Shown one piece after another: positions 50,952 to 59,586 of a stretch of 64,000 bases of DNA. This DNA is from Pseudomonas grimontii (GTDB taxonomy: Bacteria > Pseudomonadota > Gammaproteobacteria > Pseudomonadales > Pseudomonadaceae). The DNA lies in assembly GCF_007858185.1 (NCBI RefSeq), contig NZ_VFES01000016.1, positions 1-64,000 of the forward strand, given 5' to 3'. Position 1 is the stretch's first letter; each line of letters opens with the position of its first letter. Position numbers and translations under genes: made by a program. The notes below the pieces were generated by a model, which saw only the letters and a program-made list of their open reading frames with translations, had not been told where the DNA came from and made no database searches.

Positions 50952-52216
50952 CAAGTGCGCACATGACCGTCGCCGAACACCACGTACTTCTCGCTGGTCA
51001 GGCCTTCCAGGCCAACCGGGCCGCGTGCGTGAAGCTTGTCGGTGGAGATGCCGATCTCCGCCCCCAGGCCATACTCGAAGCCGTCGGCAAAGCGCGTCGA
51101 GGCGTTGATCATCACCGAGGCGGAATCGACTTCGGTGAGAAAACGCCGGGCATCGCTGAAATGCTCGGAAACAATGGCGTCGGTGTGCTTGGAGCCGTAT
51201 TTGTTGATGTGCTCGATGGCCTCGTCAAGGTCGTCGACGATGCGGATCGACAGGATCGGCGCCGTGTACTCGGTGTACCAATCCTCTTCGGTGGCTTCGA
51301 TCACGTCCGCGCCCAACAGCGCACGGGTGCGCTCGCAACCGCGCAGTTCCACGCCCTTGTCACGGTAGATGGCAGCCAACGGCGGCAGCACGCGCTCGGC
51401 AATGCCGACGTGCACCAGCAGGGTTTCCATGGTGTTGCACGGCGCGTAGCGGTGGGTCTTGGCGTTGTCGGCGATGCGGATCGCCTTGTCGATGTCGGCA
51501 GCGATGTCGATGTACACGTGGCAGACGCCGTCCAGGTGCTTGATCACCGGCACCTTGGCATCGCGGCTGACACGCTCGATCAGGCTCTTGCCACCGCGCG
51601 GCACGATCACGTCGACGAATTCCGGCATTGTGATCAGCGCGCCGACAGCGGCACGGTCGGTGGTTTCCACCACTTGCACCACTTCGGCCGGTAACTCGGC
51701 CACGGCCAGGCCCTGCTGGATGCAGGCGGCAATGGCGCGGTTGGAATTGATCGCCTCGGAACCGCCACGCAGGATGGTGGCATTACCCGACTTGAGGCAC
51801 AGGCTCGCGGCGTCGATGGTCACGTTCGGGCGCGACTCATAGATGATGCCGATCACACCCAGGGGCACGCGCATCTTGCCGACCTGGATACCGGACGGCA
51901 GGTAACGCATATCGCGGATTTCACCGATGGGGTCAGGCAGCTTGGCCACCTGACGCAAACCTTCGATCATGTCGTCGATACGTGCCGGGGTCAGCGCCAG
52001 GCGGTCCAGCAAGGCGGGCTCCAGGCCATTGGCGCGGCCGTTGGCCAGGTCCAGTTCGTTGGCGGCGGCAAGCTCGGAGCGCGAAGCGTCCAGAGCATCG
52101 GCGGCGGCCAGCAGGGCACGGTTCTTCTGCGCGGTGCTCGCACGGGCGATCAACCGCGAGGCCTGACGGGCAGCGCGACCCAGGCGGGTCATGTAGTCAA
52201 GAACGGACTCAGTCAT
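50951..52216 (-). CDS. proA: Glutamate-5-semialdehyde dehydrogenase
   Basis: The 421-residue enzyme reduces glutamyl 5-phosphate to the semialdehyde in proline synthesis. It has the aldehyde-dehydrogenase fold with the catalytic Cys in HRYAPCNTMETLLVH (about 288) and the VIYESRPNVT block. It is the first gene of the long minus-strand cluster. Its promoter should lie in 52217-52391, a spacer shared with the divergent glycosylase gene. Confidence 0.95.
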   Translation of the reverse strand: MTESVLDYMTRLGRAARQASRLIARASTAQKNRALLAAADALDASRSELAAANELDLANGRANGLEPALLDRLALTPARIDDMIEGLRQVAKLPDPIGEIRDMRYLPSGIQVGKMRVPLGVIGIIYESRPNVTIDAASLCLKSGNATILRGGSEAINSNRAIAACIQQGLAVAELPAEVVQVVETTDRAAVGALITMPEFVDVIVPRGGKSLIERVSRDAKVPVIKHLDGVCHVYIDIAADIDKAIRIADNAKTHRYAPCNTMETLLVHVGIAERVLPPLAAIYRDKGVELRGCERTRALLGADVIEATEEDWYTEYTAPILSIRIVDDLDEAIEHINKYGSKHTDAIVSEHFSDARRFLTEVDSASVMINASTRFADGFEYGLGAEIGISTDKLHARGPVGLEGLTSEKYVVFGDGHVRT

Positions 52217-52391
52217 GGTCAGGGAGTCTTGGCAAAGAGGAAAGCGGCAGATTATAGCTGTGACGCCGCCCGACTGACAGCGGTGAGGGGCGTATGGTCG
52301 AAATGAACTGTAAAAACTTGGGGTTCAGCCGTAATTAAGGTGGGAGTTGTTATTATTCCGTCACATTTAGCCGTATTAACCCCAGACCGCC

Positions 52392-53075
52392 ATGCCCAGC
52401 TCTTCGCCCCAACTCCCCGCCAGCGCCCTGCCCGACAGCTTCTTCGACCGCGATGCGCAAATACTCGCGCGGGATTTGCTCGGAAAAGTCATACGCCATC
52501 GTGTCGGCGATCTCTGGCTTTCAGCGCGAATTATTGAAACCGAAGCCTATTACGTGGCCGAAAAAGGCAGCCACGCCTCACTCGGCTACACAGAAAAGCG
52601 TAAGGCTTTGTTTCTGGACGGTGGGCATATCTATATGTACTACGCCCGTGGCGGGGATTCGCTGAACTTCAGCGCGCAGGGACCGGGCAATGCCGTGCTG
52701 ATCAAATCGGCCTATCCCTGGGTCGATGAAACCTCCGGGCCCGCCAGCCTGGCGCAGATGCTGTTGAACAGCCCGAACGCCAATGGCAGCCCGCGCCCCA
52801 CGCAAAAGCTGTGTGCCGGCCAGACATTGCTGTGCAAGGCGCTGGGCCTGAAAGTGCCGATGTGGGATGCCAAGCGCTTTGATCAGGAATTGCTCTATGT
52901 GGAAGACGTCGGCCAGACACCGACACACATCATCCAGACCACTCGCCTGGGCATCCCCAGCGGCCGTGACGAGCACTTGATGTATCGCTTCGTCGACGCT
53001 GGCTATGCGCCCTACTGCACACGGAACCCGCTGCGACGGGGCCAGGTCGAAGGCCGCGACTACTTTTTGATTTGA
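52392..53075 (+). CDS. DNA-3-methyladenine glycosylase (AAG/MPG type)
   Basis: The 227-residue protein has the AAG fold, with LARDLLGKVIRH (about 26-37), the catalytic Glu in IIETEAYY and RGGDSLNFSAQGPGNAVLIKSA near residue 100. It excises alkylated purines from DNA. It lies alone between proA, which diverges from it, and the DedA-PAP2 gene 25 bases downstream. A repair role fits the family; together with the AidB-like enzyme it makes two alkylation-repair candidates in this window, which are not linked. Confidence 0.9.
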   Translation: MPSSSPQLPASALPDSFFDRDAQILARDLLGKVIRHRVGDLWLSARIIETEAYYVAEKGSHASLGYTEKRKALFLDGGHIYMYYARGGDSLNFSAQGPGNAVLIKSAYPWVDETSGPASLAQMLLNSPNANGSPRPTQKLCAGQTLLCKALGLKVPMWDAKRFDQELLYVEDVGQTPTHIIQTTRLGIPSGRDEHLMYRFVDAGYAPYCTRNPLRRGQVEGRDYFLI

Positions 53076-53100
53076 ATCTGTGGCGATGGAGTGAAGATTT

Positions 53101-54417
53101 ATGGGCCAGTGGCTCGATAGCATTACCGGCTGGCTGACCCTCAACCCGCAATGGCTGGCGGCGGCGGTGTTTATCGTCGCGTGCGTGGAATGCCTGGCCA
53201 TCGCCGGGCTGATCGTGCCAGGCACCGTGATGCTGTTTGCGATTGCGGCGCTGGCGGGCAGCGGCGCGTTGTCCCTGAGTGAGACCCTGCTGATGGGGTT
53301 CCTCGGTGGCTTGCTGGGCGATGCCGTGTCCTACTTCCTCGGCCGGCATTTCCATCAGAACATCCGCCGCCTGCCCGGCCTGCGCCACCACCCGGAATGG
53401 ATGAACGGCGCCGAAACCTACTTCCACAAATACGGCATCGCCAGCCTGCTGGTAGGACGTTTCATCGGGCCATTGCGACCGATGCTGCCGATGGTGGCCG
53501 GGATGTGCGACATGCCCTTCCCGCGCTTCGCCCTGGTCAGCATGCTGGCGGCAGCCGGCTGGTCAGTCGCCTATCTGCTGCCAGGCTGGGCGACCGGCGC
53601 CGCATTCCGCCTGCCATTGCCGGAAGGGTTCTGGCCTGAGGCGGGGGTCGTCACGGCCTGCCTGGCGATCCTGCTGGGGCTGAGCCTGAACACCAGCCTG
53701 CGCGGGCATCGTCGCGCGACCTTGTGGATAGGTTGCGCCAGCCTGACCTTGTTAATCGCCCTGTTTATCGGCTATCACTACCTGGACGACTTTGACCAGG
53801 GCCTGAGCGCGCTGGTGCAGGAACACCGCAGCCCCTGGCTGGACCACACCATGGTGATGGTCACCCAGCTGGGTGAGTTCAAGAAGATGTTCTTCGCCAG
53901 CGCCGTGTTCACCGGGTTGCTGCTCCTGGCGCGGCAATGGCGTCACGCGCTGTTTGTCGGCGCCACGCTGGCCGGGGCGGCCGTGATCAACACCGGCACC
54001 AAGCTGTTCTTCGCCCGTGGCCGCCCGGAAATCCTTACCGACCCACTGACCAGTTTCAGCATGCCCAGCGGCCACGCCTCCGGCGCGTTCGCCTTCTTCC
54101 TGGCACTGGCGATACTGGCCGGTCGCGGCCAACCCACGCGGTTGCGCCTCACCTGGATGCTGCTGGGCTGTATTCCCGCTGCCTTCATCGCGCTATCACG
54201 GGTCTACCTGGGCGCCCACTGGCCCACCGACATCCTGGCGGGCACGCTGCTGGCAATGACGGTGTGTGCGTTCAGCCTGGGCGTCAGCCAATATCGAAGC
54301 CCACTGCCGGCCATGCCGCAAAAAACCTGGTGGCTGCTACTGCCGGCACTGCTGGCGGTGCTGAGCTTTATCGCGCTCACGGGCACGCCCCATGCCTTGC
54401 TGCGCTACGCCTATTAA
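53101..54417 (+). CDS. DedA / PAP2-phosphatase fusion protein
   Basis: This 438-residue inner-membrane protein joins two domains. A DedA/SNARE-associated domain (about 25-165) carries VGRFIGPLRPMLPMVAGM. After a linker, a PAP2 lipid-phosphatase domain (about 235-400) has the acid-phosphatase motifs KLFFARGRPE, PSGHASGAFAF and SRVYLGAHWPTDI. DedA proteins recycle undecaprenyl phosphate across the membrane. The PAP2 part would dephosphorylate the diphosphate form, so the pairing makes sense for carrier recycling. The stop overlaps the convergent Lon-N-like gene by four bases. Confidence 0.9.
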   Translation: MGQWLDSITGWLTLNPQWLAAAVFIVACVECLAIAGLIVPGTVMLFAIAALAGSGALSLSETLLMGFLGGLLGDAVSYFLGRHFHQNIRRLPGLRHHPEWMNGAETYFHKYGIASLLVGRFIGPLRPMLPMVAGMCDMPFPRFALVSMLAAAGWSVAYLLPGWATGAAFRLPLPEGFWPEAGVVTACLAILLGLSLNTSLRGHRRATLWIGCASLTLLIALFIGYHYLDDFDQGLSALVQEHRSPWLDHTMVMVTQLGEFKKMFFASAVFTGLLLLARQWRHALFVGATLAGAAVINTGTKLFFARGRPEILTDPLTSFSMPSGHASGAFAFFLALAILAGRGQPTRLRLTWMLLGCIPAAFIALSRVYLGAHWPTDILAGTLLAMTVCAFSLGVSQYRSPLPAMPQKTWWLLLPALLAVLSFIALTGTPHALLRYAY

Positions 54418-55004
54418 GTGAACAACTCGCCCTGCAACTCATCGAGCAGCATCTGGATCGCATCCAACCGCTGTTGCGGGTCATCGAGTTGCAGCAGGTC
54501 GATCTTGTCGGCCTCGGTGAACGGCAGCAGATACGCCAACTGATTGCCCAAGGCTTGCTGGCCATCGGCGTGAGTGCCCATGTCCAGCGAGGCGACCATC
54601 GGGTGTTCGGCCAGGGCCTGGAGCAAGGCCAGCAGGTCGGCGTCCTCTTCTTCCAGCGCCTGGTCCGGCAGCTCTTCCAGCCATTGCACCTCGGCCACCA
54701 GCAACTGGTCCTTCTGCACACCGGCATCACGCACGCGGAAGCGACGCCCGCCTTCGACACGAATCCCCAACAGGCCGTTGTCCTGCTGCTTGAAGTCGCG
54801 AATCAACGCTTCGCAGCCGATCAACGCATAGCCATCAGGAGCCATACCGACTTCCTTGCCATCAAGGATGCACACCACGCCGAAGCTTTCGCCCTTTTTC
54901 ATGCAGCGGCTGACCATATCCAGGTAGCGTGCCTCGAACAGTTGCAGGTCGAGGGTGCAGCCAGGGAACAGCACGGTATTGAGCGGGAACAGCGCCAGAC
55001 TCAT
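54414..55004 (-). CDS. Lon substrate-binding-domain protein (LON-N only)
   Basis: The 196-residue protein has only the Lon N-terminal substrate-binding domain. Its blocks are MSLALFPLNTVLFPGCTLDLQLFEARYLDM and KKGESFGVVCILDGKEVG, each near the start, and EVQWLEELPD later. The ATPase and protease domains of Lon are absent, so it is not a protease on its own. Such proteins are common in Proteobacteria and have no defined role. It lies 21 bases behind lrgB on the same strand. Confidence 0.9.
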   Translation of the reverse strand: MSLALFPLNTVLFPGCTLDLQLFEARYLDMVSRCMKKGESFGVVCILDGKEVGMAPDGYALIGCEALIRDFKQQDNGLLGIRVEGGRRFRVRDAGVQKDQLLVAEVQWLEELPDQALEEEDADLLALLQALAEHPMVASLDMGTHADGQQALGNQLAYLLPFTEADKIDLLQLDDPQQRLDAIQMLLDELQGELFT

Positions 55005-55025
55005 AAAGGTTTCCTTAAACCCGGT

Positions 55026-55742
55026 TTAAACAATCACCGACACGGCCAGCGGCAGGAATACCGCCGTGGCCACGCCCATCAGACTCATGGCCAGCGCCGC
55101 AAAGGCACCGCACTCTTCGCTTTCCTGCAGGGCCACCGAAGTACCGACGGCGTGGGCGGTCATGCCCAAGGCCATGCCGCGCGCCTCGGGACTGTGCACC
55201 CCCAGGCGCGACAGCAAGGCCGGGCCGATCATCGCGCCGATCACCCCAGTAATCAGCACAAACACCGCCGCCAGCGCCGCCACGCCACCGATCTGCTCGG
55301 CCACCAGCATGGCAATCGGCGAGGTGACCGACTTGGGCGCCATGGTCATCAGCATCCTGTGTTCGGCACCGAACCACCAGCCCAGCAGCACACACAAGCC
55401 GGTGGCCAACACGCCGCCTATCACCAGCGTAGTAAAAATCGGCCAGAACAATTGGCGAATGCGGCGCAGGTTGAGATAAAGCGGCACGGCCAGCGCGACC
55501 GTGGCCGGGCCCAGCAGGATGCCCATGATCTCGGTGCTCTTGCGGTACTCGGCATAGCTCAGGCCGCAGGTGAGCAATACGCCGATCACCAGCAGCATGG
55601 AGACCAGCACCGGTTGCAGGAAAATCCAGCGGGTTTTCTCGAAACCCGCCAGCACCAGTTGATAGGCGCCCAGGGTGATACCGATACCGAACAACGGGTG
55701 ATGAATGACAGCCGTCCATGCGCCGTGCCAGTCGAAGATCAT
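55026..55742 (-). CDS. lrgB: LrgB/CidB family membrane protein
   Basis: The 238-residue protein has six or more hydrophobic helices and the LrgB signature PKSVTSPIAMLVAEQIGG (about 150-167). It pairs with LrgA, whose start overlaps it by four bases. The LrgAB system in Gram-positive bacteria affects murein hydrolase export and autolysis, and in others pyruvate or small-acid transport. The role in Pseudomonas is unproven. Confidence 0.9.
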   Translation of the reverse strand: MIFDWHGAWTAVIHHPLFGIGITLGAYQLVLAGFEKTRWIFLQPVLVSMLLVIGVLLTCGLSYAEYRKSTEIMGILLGPATVALAVPLYLNLRRIRQLFWPIFTTLVIGGVLATGLCVLLGWWFGAEHRMLMTMAPKSVTSPIAMLVAEQIGGVAALAAVFVLITGVIGAMIGPALLSRLGVHSPEARGMALGMTAHAVGTSVALQESEECGAFAALAMSLMGVATAVFLPLAVSVIV

Positions 55743-56092
55743 TGGCTCTTCTCCTTGCGCTTGACCATCCGCTGCATCAGCACGCCGACAAAACCCATGG
55801 CAACCACCAGCGACAACACCAGCGCGCCGACGATGGCCCAGAAGTCGGCGGCGATGTCCTTGGCATACACCATCACCCCCACCGCTGGCGGTACCAGCAG
55901 CAACGGCAAGTAACGCAACAAGCTACTGGCCGCCAGGCTCAGGGGCTCGCCGACTTCACCACGCCAGATCAGGAAACCGAGCATCAACAACAGGCCGATG
56001 ATCGGCCCCGGCAGTACCGGTACCAGCAAATGATTGATCGCCGTGCCGATCAATTGAAACAGCACCAGCCATGTCAGACCGCGTAACAGCAT
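55739..56092 (-). CDS. lrgA: LrgA/CidA family holin-like protein
   Basis: The 117-residue protein has four transmembrane segments and the CidA/LrgA start LLRGLTWLVLFQLIGTAINHLLVPVLPGPIIGLLLM (about 2-38). The LLLVPPAVGVM block follows. It resembles holins and is linked to LrgB, whose gene overlaps its end (ATGA). The ATG at 56090-56092 follows a GGGGGAG ribosome site by eight bases. MaoC diverges from it. Confidence 0.9.
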   Translation of the reverse strand: MLLRGLTWLVLFQLIGTAINHLLVPVLPGPIIGLLLMLGFLIWRGEVGEPLSLAASSLLRYLPLLLVPPAVGVMVYAKDIAADFWAIVGALVLSLVVAMGFVGVLMQRMVKRKEKSQ

Positions 56093-56259
56093 CCGCTTTC
56101 TCCCCCCCCTCAAGACTCGCCCGCATTATAAGCATGCCCGCCCTATGCTCAGGCATTCGCCAAAAGCATGGTGGGTTGACCGGGCTGGATACCCATGATG
56201 ATCTACATTGGTTCTCTGTAACCCCAAAAAACAGAACCGATGAACCAAGGAGAGACGCA

Positions 56260-56715
56260 ATGCCCTATGTACCCGTAGCGCAGCTCAAAGACTATGTCGG
56301 CAAGGAACTGGGACGTTCCGAATGGCTCACCATCGACCAGGCACGCATCAACCTGTTCGCCGAGGCCACTGGCGATCATCAGTTCATCCACGTCGACCCG
56401 GTCAAGGCCGCGCAAACCCCGTTCGGCAGCACCATCGCCCACGGTTTCCTGTCGTTGTCACTGATGCCCAAGCTGATGGAAGACATCCTGATCATGCCCG
56501 AAGGGCTGAAGATGGCGGTCAACTACGGCCTGGACAGCGTGCGCTTTATCCAGCCAGTGAAGGTCAACTCCAAGGTGCGCCTGAACGTGACCCTCACCGA
56601 CGTCACCGAGAAAAAACCTGGCCAATGGCTGTTCAAGGCCACGGCCACCCTGGAAATCGAAGGCCAGGAAAAGCCGGCTTATATTGCGGAGTCGTTGTCA
56701 CTCTGCTTCGTGTAG
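56260..56715 (+). CDS. MaoC-like hot-dog dehydratase
   Basis: The 151-residue hot-dog-fold protein has the hydratase motif DHQFIHVDPVKA (about 44-55) with catalytic Asp and His, FGSTIAHGFLSLSL, and the C-terminal beta strand TATLEIEGQ. MaoC-type enzymes hydrate enoyl-CoA substrates. The substrate is not known. The ATG at 56260 follows AAGGAGA. It is divergent from lrgA. Confidence 0.9.
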   Translation: MPYVPVAQLKDYVGKELGRSEWLTIDQARINLFAEATGDHQFIHVDPVKAAQTPFGSTIAHGFLSLSLMPKLMEDILIMPEGLKMAVNYGLDSVRFIQPVKVNSKVRLNVTLTDVTEKKPGQWLFKATATLEIEGQEKPAYIAESLSLCFV

Positions 56716-56820
56716 TCCCAAGCCTGTGGTGAGGTGCTGAAACTCACCACAGGCTATGTAAATTTATGTATGAAGCTCGCAGCTGCGGCATACTCGGCGC
56801 TCAAATATCCGGATCCCGCT

Positions 56821-58539
56821 ATGCGCCCACTCGCCCCCCTTGCCCTTGCCCTGTTGCTCACCGCTTGCGGAGACGGCGAATCGCTGTTGCCGCCCGATGC
56901 GCGCCTGCCCGATGGTGGCCGTTACCGGGGCGATGTGGTCAGTGGCTTGCTCCAAGGCCAGGGCCGCGTGGATTACCCCAACGGTAGTTGGTACGCCGGG
57001 CAGTTCGACAAGGGCCAGTGGCACGGCCAGGGCGAATGGCATGGCAGCAACGGCGAAATCTATAAAGGCCAGTTCCAGCAAGGCCTGTTCGACGGCCAGG
57101 GCAGCCTGACCACGGCCGGCAGCCATTATGTCGGCGGGTTCAAGAACGGCCGGCGCAACGGCGAAGGCACCCTCAAAGAGGGGCAGATGACCTATCGCGG
57201 CGAATTCAAGGACGACCAGTATTCCGGCCTCGGCCGCCTGGAGCTGGCCGACGGCAGCCAGTATCAGGGCCAGTTCGCCCATGGCAAACCGAATGGCGAA
57301 GGCCAGCGCAATGACGACAGCGGCAACCAGTTCAGTGGCCACTTCGTCGATGGCCAGCTGGAAGGCAACGGCACCTTCAACAGCGCGGACGGCGACATCT
57401 ATGTCGGCCAGTTCAAACAGAACCAGCTCAACGGCAAGGGCCGTTATGAAAACGCCGACGGCGACGTGTGGATCGGCCAGTTCAAGGAAGGCTCACTCAG
57501 CGGCAAGGGCGAGTTGATCGGCGTCGACGGCAGCCATTACGTGGGCCAGTTCAGCGATTGGCGCTTTACCGGCGAAGGCCGCCTGAACCTGACCGACGGC
57601 AGCTTCTACATTGGCGGCTTCGACAGCGACAACTACCAAGGCCGCGGCACCCTGGTACTCACCGACGGCACCGTGCTGGCCGGCACCTGGGTCAACGGCA
57701 TGCGCGTGCGTGACGCCGACGGCGCATTGTTGCCCGACCCGCTGGAGATTGGCGTCCTGGCCCAGGGCCGTTTGCTCGATGCCGCCCTCGCCGCCGTGCC
57801 GGCGTCCACCCCCGCAGTGGAGCTGTACACCCTGGCCGTGGCCGGCGACGGCAAACAGAGCGTGTTCCTGCGCGAAGCCGATTACGTCAGCAACATGCTC
57901 GCCACCCGCTTCGGCGCACGCGGGCAGGTCCGCCTGGTCAACCACCGCGACCATATCGCCGACCGGCCACTGGCCACCCGCGAAAGCCTGCGTCGCGCCG
58001 TGCAAACCCTGGCCGAGCGCACCGGACCGGAAGACCTGGTGTTTATCTACATGACCAGCCACGGTACCCACGAACACGAACTGGTGCTGGACCAACCACG
58101 CATGGAACTGGCCGACCTGCCCGCCGACGAGTTGGCCGCCGTGCTCGCGCCGCTGAAAAACCGCGACAAGATCGTCGTGATTTCAGCCTGCTACTCCGGC
58201 GGCTTCATCCCGGCGCTCAAAGACGAACGCACCCTGATCATGACCGCCTCGCGCGCCGACCGCGTGTCCTTCGGTTGCTCCGAAGAGGCCGACTTCACTT
58301 ACTTCGGCGATGCCCTCTTCGCCCAAGCCTTCAACCAGACCGACGATTTGCAGCAAGCCTTCAAGCTGGCGCAGTTGCATGTGAGCGAACGCGAACAGGC
58401 AGACAACTTCGAAGCGTCCGAACCGCAGATCTGGGCCCCCAAAGGCGTGATCGCCCACTGGCAATTATTACGCAAGCAGCAGGCACGAAAGGCGCTGGAA
58501 AGCGTCTCAATGAATAGCAAGGAAGCCAAAGGCAACTAA
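56821..58539 (+). CDS. MORN-repeat lipoprotein with C13 (legumain/caspase-type) domain
   Basis: The 572-residue protein starts with a lipobox (LLTACG, Cys 16), so it is probably anchored in the periplasmic face of a membrane. Eleven to twelve MORN repeats (YxGxFxxGxxxGxGxxxxxDG, residues about 35-300) form a long beta solenoid. The C-terminal domain (about 340-560) is a clan CD peptidase of the C13 family, with His 414 in YMTSHGTHEHE and Cys 457 in VISACYSGGF. The spacing and hydrophobic flanks match legumain/GPI-transamidase and caspase enzymes, so it looks active. Substrates are unknown. The start ATG at 56821 is used because the earlier in-frame codons lack a signal. It is followed by a short-chain-type protein 29 bases on, which may share its transcript. 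Confidence 0.88.
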   Translation: MRPLAPLALALLLTACGDGESLLPPDARLPDGGRYRGDVVSGLLQGQGRVDYPNGSWYAGQFDKGQWHGQGEWHGSNGEIYKGQFQQGLFDGQGSLTTAGSHYVGGFKNGRRNGEGTLKEGQMTYRGEFKDDQYSGLGRLELADGSQYQGQFAHGKPNGEGQRNDDSGNQFSGHFVDGQLEGNGTFNSADGDIYVGQFKQNQLNGKGRYENADGDVWIGQFKEGSLSGKGELIGVDGSHYVGQFSDWRFTGEGRLNLTDGSFYIGGFDSDNYQGRGTLVLTDGTVLAGTWVNGMRVRDADGALLPDPLEIGVLAQGRLLDAALAAVPASTPAVELYTLAVAGDGKQSVFLREADYVSNMLATRFGARGQVRLVNHRDHIADRPLATRESLRRAVQTLAERTGPEDLVFIYMTSHGTHEHELVLDQPRMELADLPADELAAVLAPLKNRDKIVVISACYSGGFIPALKDERTLIMTASRADRVSFGCSEEADFTYFGDALFAQAFNQTDDLQQAFKLAQLHVSEREQADNFEASEPQIWAPKGVIAHWQLLRKQQARKALESVSMNSKEAKGN

Positions 58540-58568
58540 GCTGTAACGTGTAACAAGGGGGAAACACC

Positions 58569-59210
58569 ATGTACCTGACACCTCAGCATATCCTGCTCGC
58601 CGGCGCCTCTGGCCTCACCGGCGAACACCTGCTCGACCGCCTGCTCAACGAACCTACCGTGACCCGCGTGCTGGCGCCCAGCCGCAAGCCACTGGCCGAG
58701 CATCCGCACCTGGAAAACCCGGTGGGCGACCCGGCGGTGTTCCTGCCGCAACTGAGCGGCCAGGTGGATATTGCCTTCTGCTGCCTGGGCACCACCCTCA
58801 AACAAGCGGGCTCCGAAGAGGCCTTCCGCGCGGTAGACCTGGACATGGTCGTGGTCTTCGCCAAACGTGCTCGGGAAATGGGCGCACGGCACCTGATCGT
58901 AATCAGCGCGGTAGGCGCCGACCCGAAATCCTCGATCTTCTACAACCGGGTCAAAGGCGAAATGGAACAGGCGCTCAAGGCCCAGGACTGGCCGCAGTTG
59001 ACCATCGTGCGGCCTTCGCTGCTGCTGGGGGAACGGATGGAGCCACGTTTGGCCGAGCAACTGGCCGGGCCGCTGTCACGGTTGATTCCAGGGAAATACC
59101 ACGGCATTGAAGTCTGCGAACTGGCCCGTGCCATGTGGCGCCTGGCGCTGGAAGAGCAGGATGGGGTGCGCGTGGTGGAGTCGGATGAGTTGCGCAAGCT
59201 CGGTAAATAG
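58569..59210 (+). CDS. NAD(P)-binding Rossmann protein, HTATIP2-like
   Basis: The 213-residue protein begins with a Rossmann fold (ILLAGASGLTGEHLLDRLL, 8-26) and has DIAFCCLGTTLKQAGSEEAF and HLIVISAVGADPKSSIFYNRVKGEMEQAL blocks. The Tyr-Asn-Arg-Val-Lys segment is the atypical SDR active site of HTATIP2-like proteins. Substrate is not known. GGGGGAAACACC ribosome site precedes the ATG. It may be the second gene of a transcript with the MORN/C13 lipoprotein. Confidence 0.85.
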   Translation: MYLTPQHILLAGASGLTGEHLLDRLLNEPTVTRVLAPSRKPLAEHPHLENPVGDPAVFLPQLSGQVDIAFCCLGTTLKQAGSEEAFRAVDLDMVVVFAKRAREMGARHLIVISAVGADPKSSIFYNRVKGEMEQALKAQDWPQLTIVRPSLLLGERMEPRLAEQLAGPLSRLIPGKYHGIEVCELARAMWRLALEEQDGVRVVESDELRKLGK

Positions 59211-59227
59211 GCCGAACGCAAAGCAAA

Positions 59228-59275
59228 ATGCGGGAGGGGGGGCAAATCGAATCGTCGCACCGCCCCTCCCACATT
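59228..59275. repeat. Divergent REP variant
   Basis: ATGCGGGAGGGGGGGC at 59228 and GCCCCTCCCACATT ending near 59276 flank a short GACGATTCGATTTGCCC-type segment (read on the reverse strand). The core resembles a REP class with GGTGCGACGATTCG instead of GGCTTGC. It is between convergent genes and is a single copy in the window. Confidence 0.6.
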
Positions 59276-59301
59276 GGTTGTGTAGTGCCTTCAGGTCAGC
59301 G

Positions 59302-59586
59302 CTAGAGCCCGCCTGTCGCGTTAAACCCCACACCGAGCACCGTCAACACCGACAGCGGCAACAACAAGGTGTCGAGCAACGCGCTGGCCGGCAGGTCGAC
59401 GCCGGGGTAGCTGGGCGCCTCGGCACCGAACCGGTCCTTGGCGCAGCAACCTCCGTTCATTGCATACAAGTCCAAGCGTGTGCCGGCATATACCACTGGC
59501 GCGCCGGGCTTTGCGGCGTCCAGCGTACGCGCGGTGGCACAGCCGGCCAGTTGCAGCGCCAGTATTACCAACAGTGCCTTATTCAT
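59302..59586 (-). CDS. YceK/YidQ family lipoprotein
   Basis: The 94-residue protein has a lipobox (LAGCAT, Cys 16), the YceK-type GAPVVYAGTRLDLYAMNGG block and the C-terminal hydrophobic PASALLDTLLLPLSVLTVLG. Two Cys (CC, near residue 47) sit before the Lys/Asp-rich loop. The function is unknown. Its start overlaps the ubiX stop by eight bases. Confidence 0.88.
   Translation of the reverse strand: MNKALLVILALQLAGCATARTLDAAKPGAPVVYAGTRLDLYAMNGGCCAKDRFGAEAPSYPGVDLPASALLDTLLLPLSVLTVLGVGFNATGGL

Noticed and set aside
56071..56259. Longer start for the MaoC-like gene
   Set aside because: The extra codons overlap lrgA on the opposite strand and have no similarity to hot-dog proteins. AAGGAGA lies before 56260.
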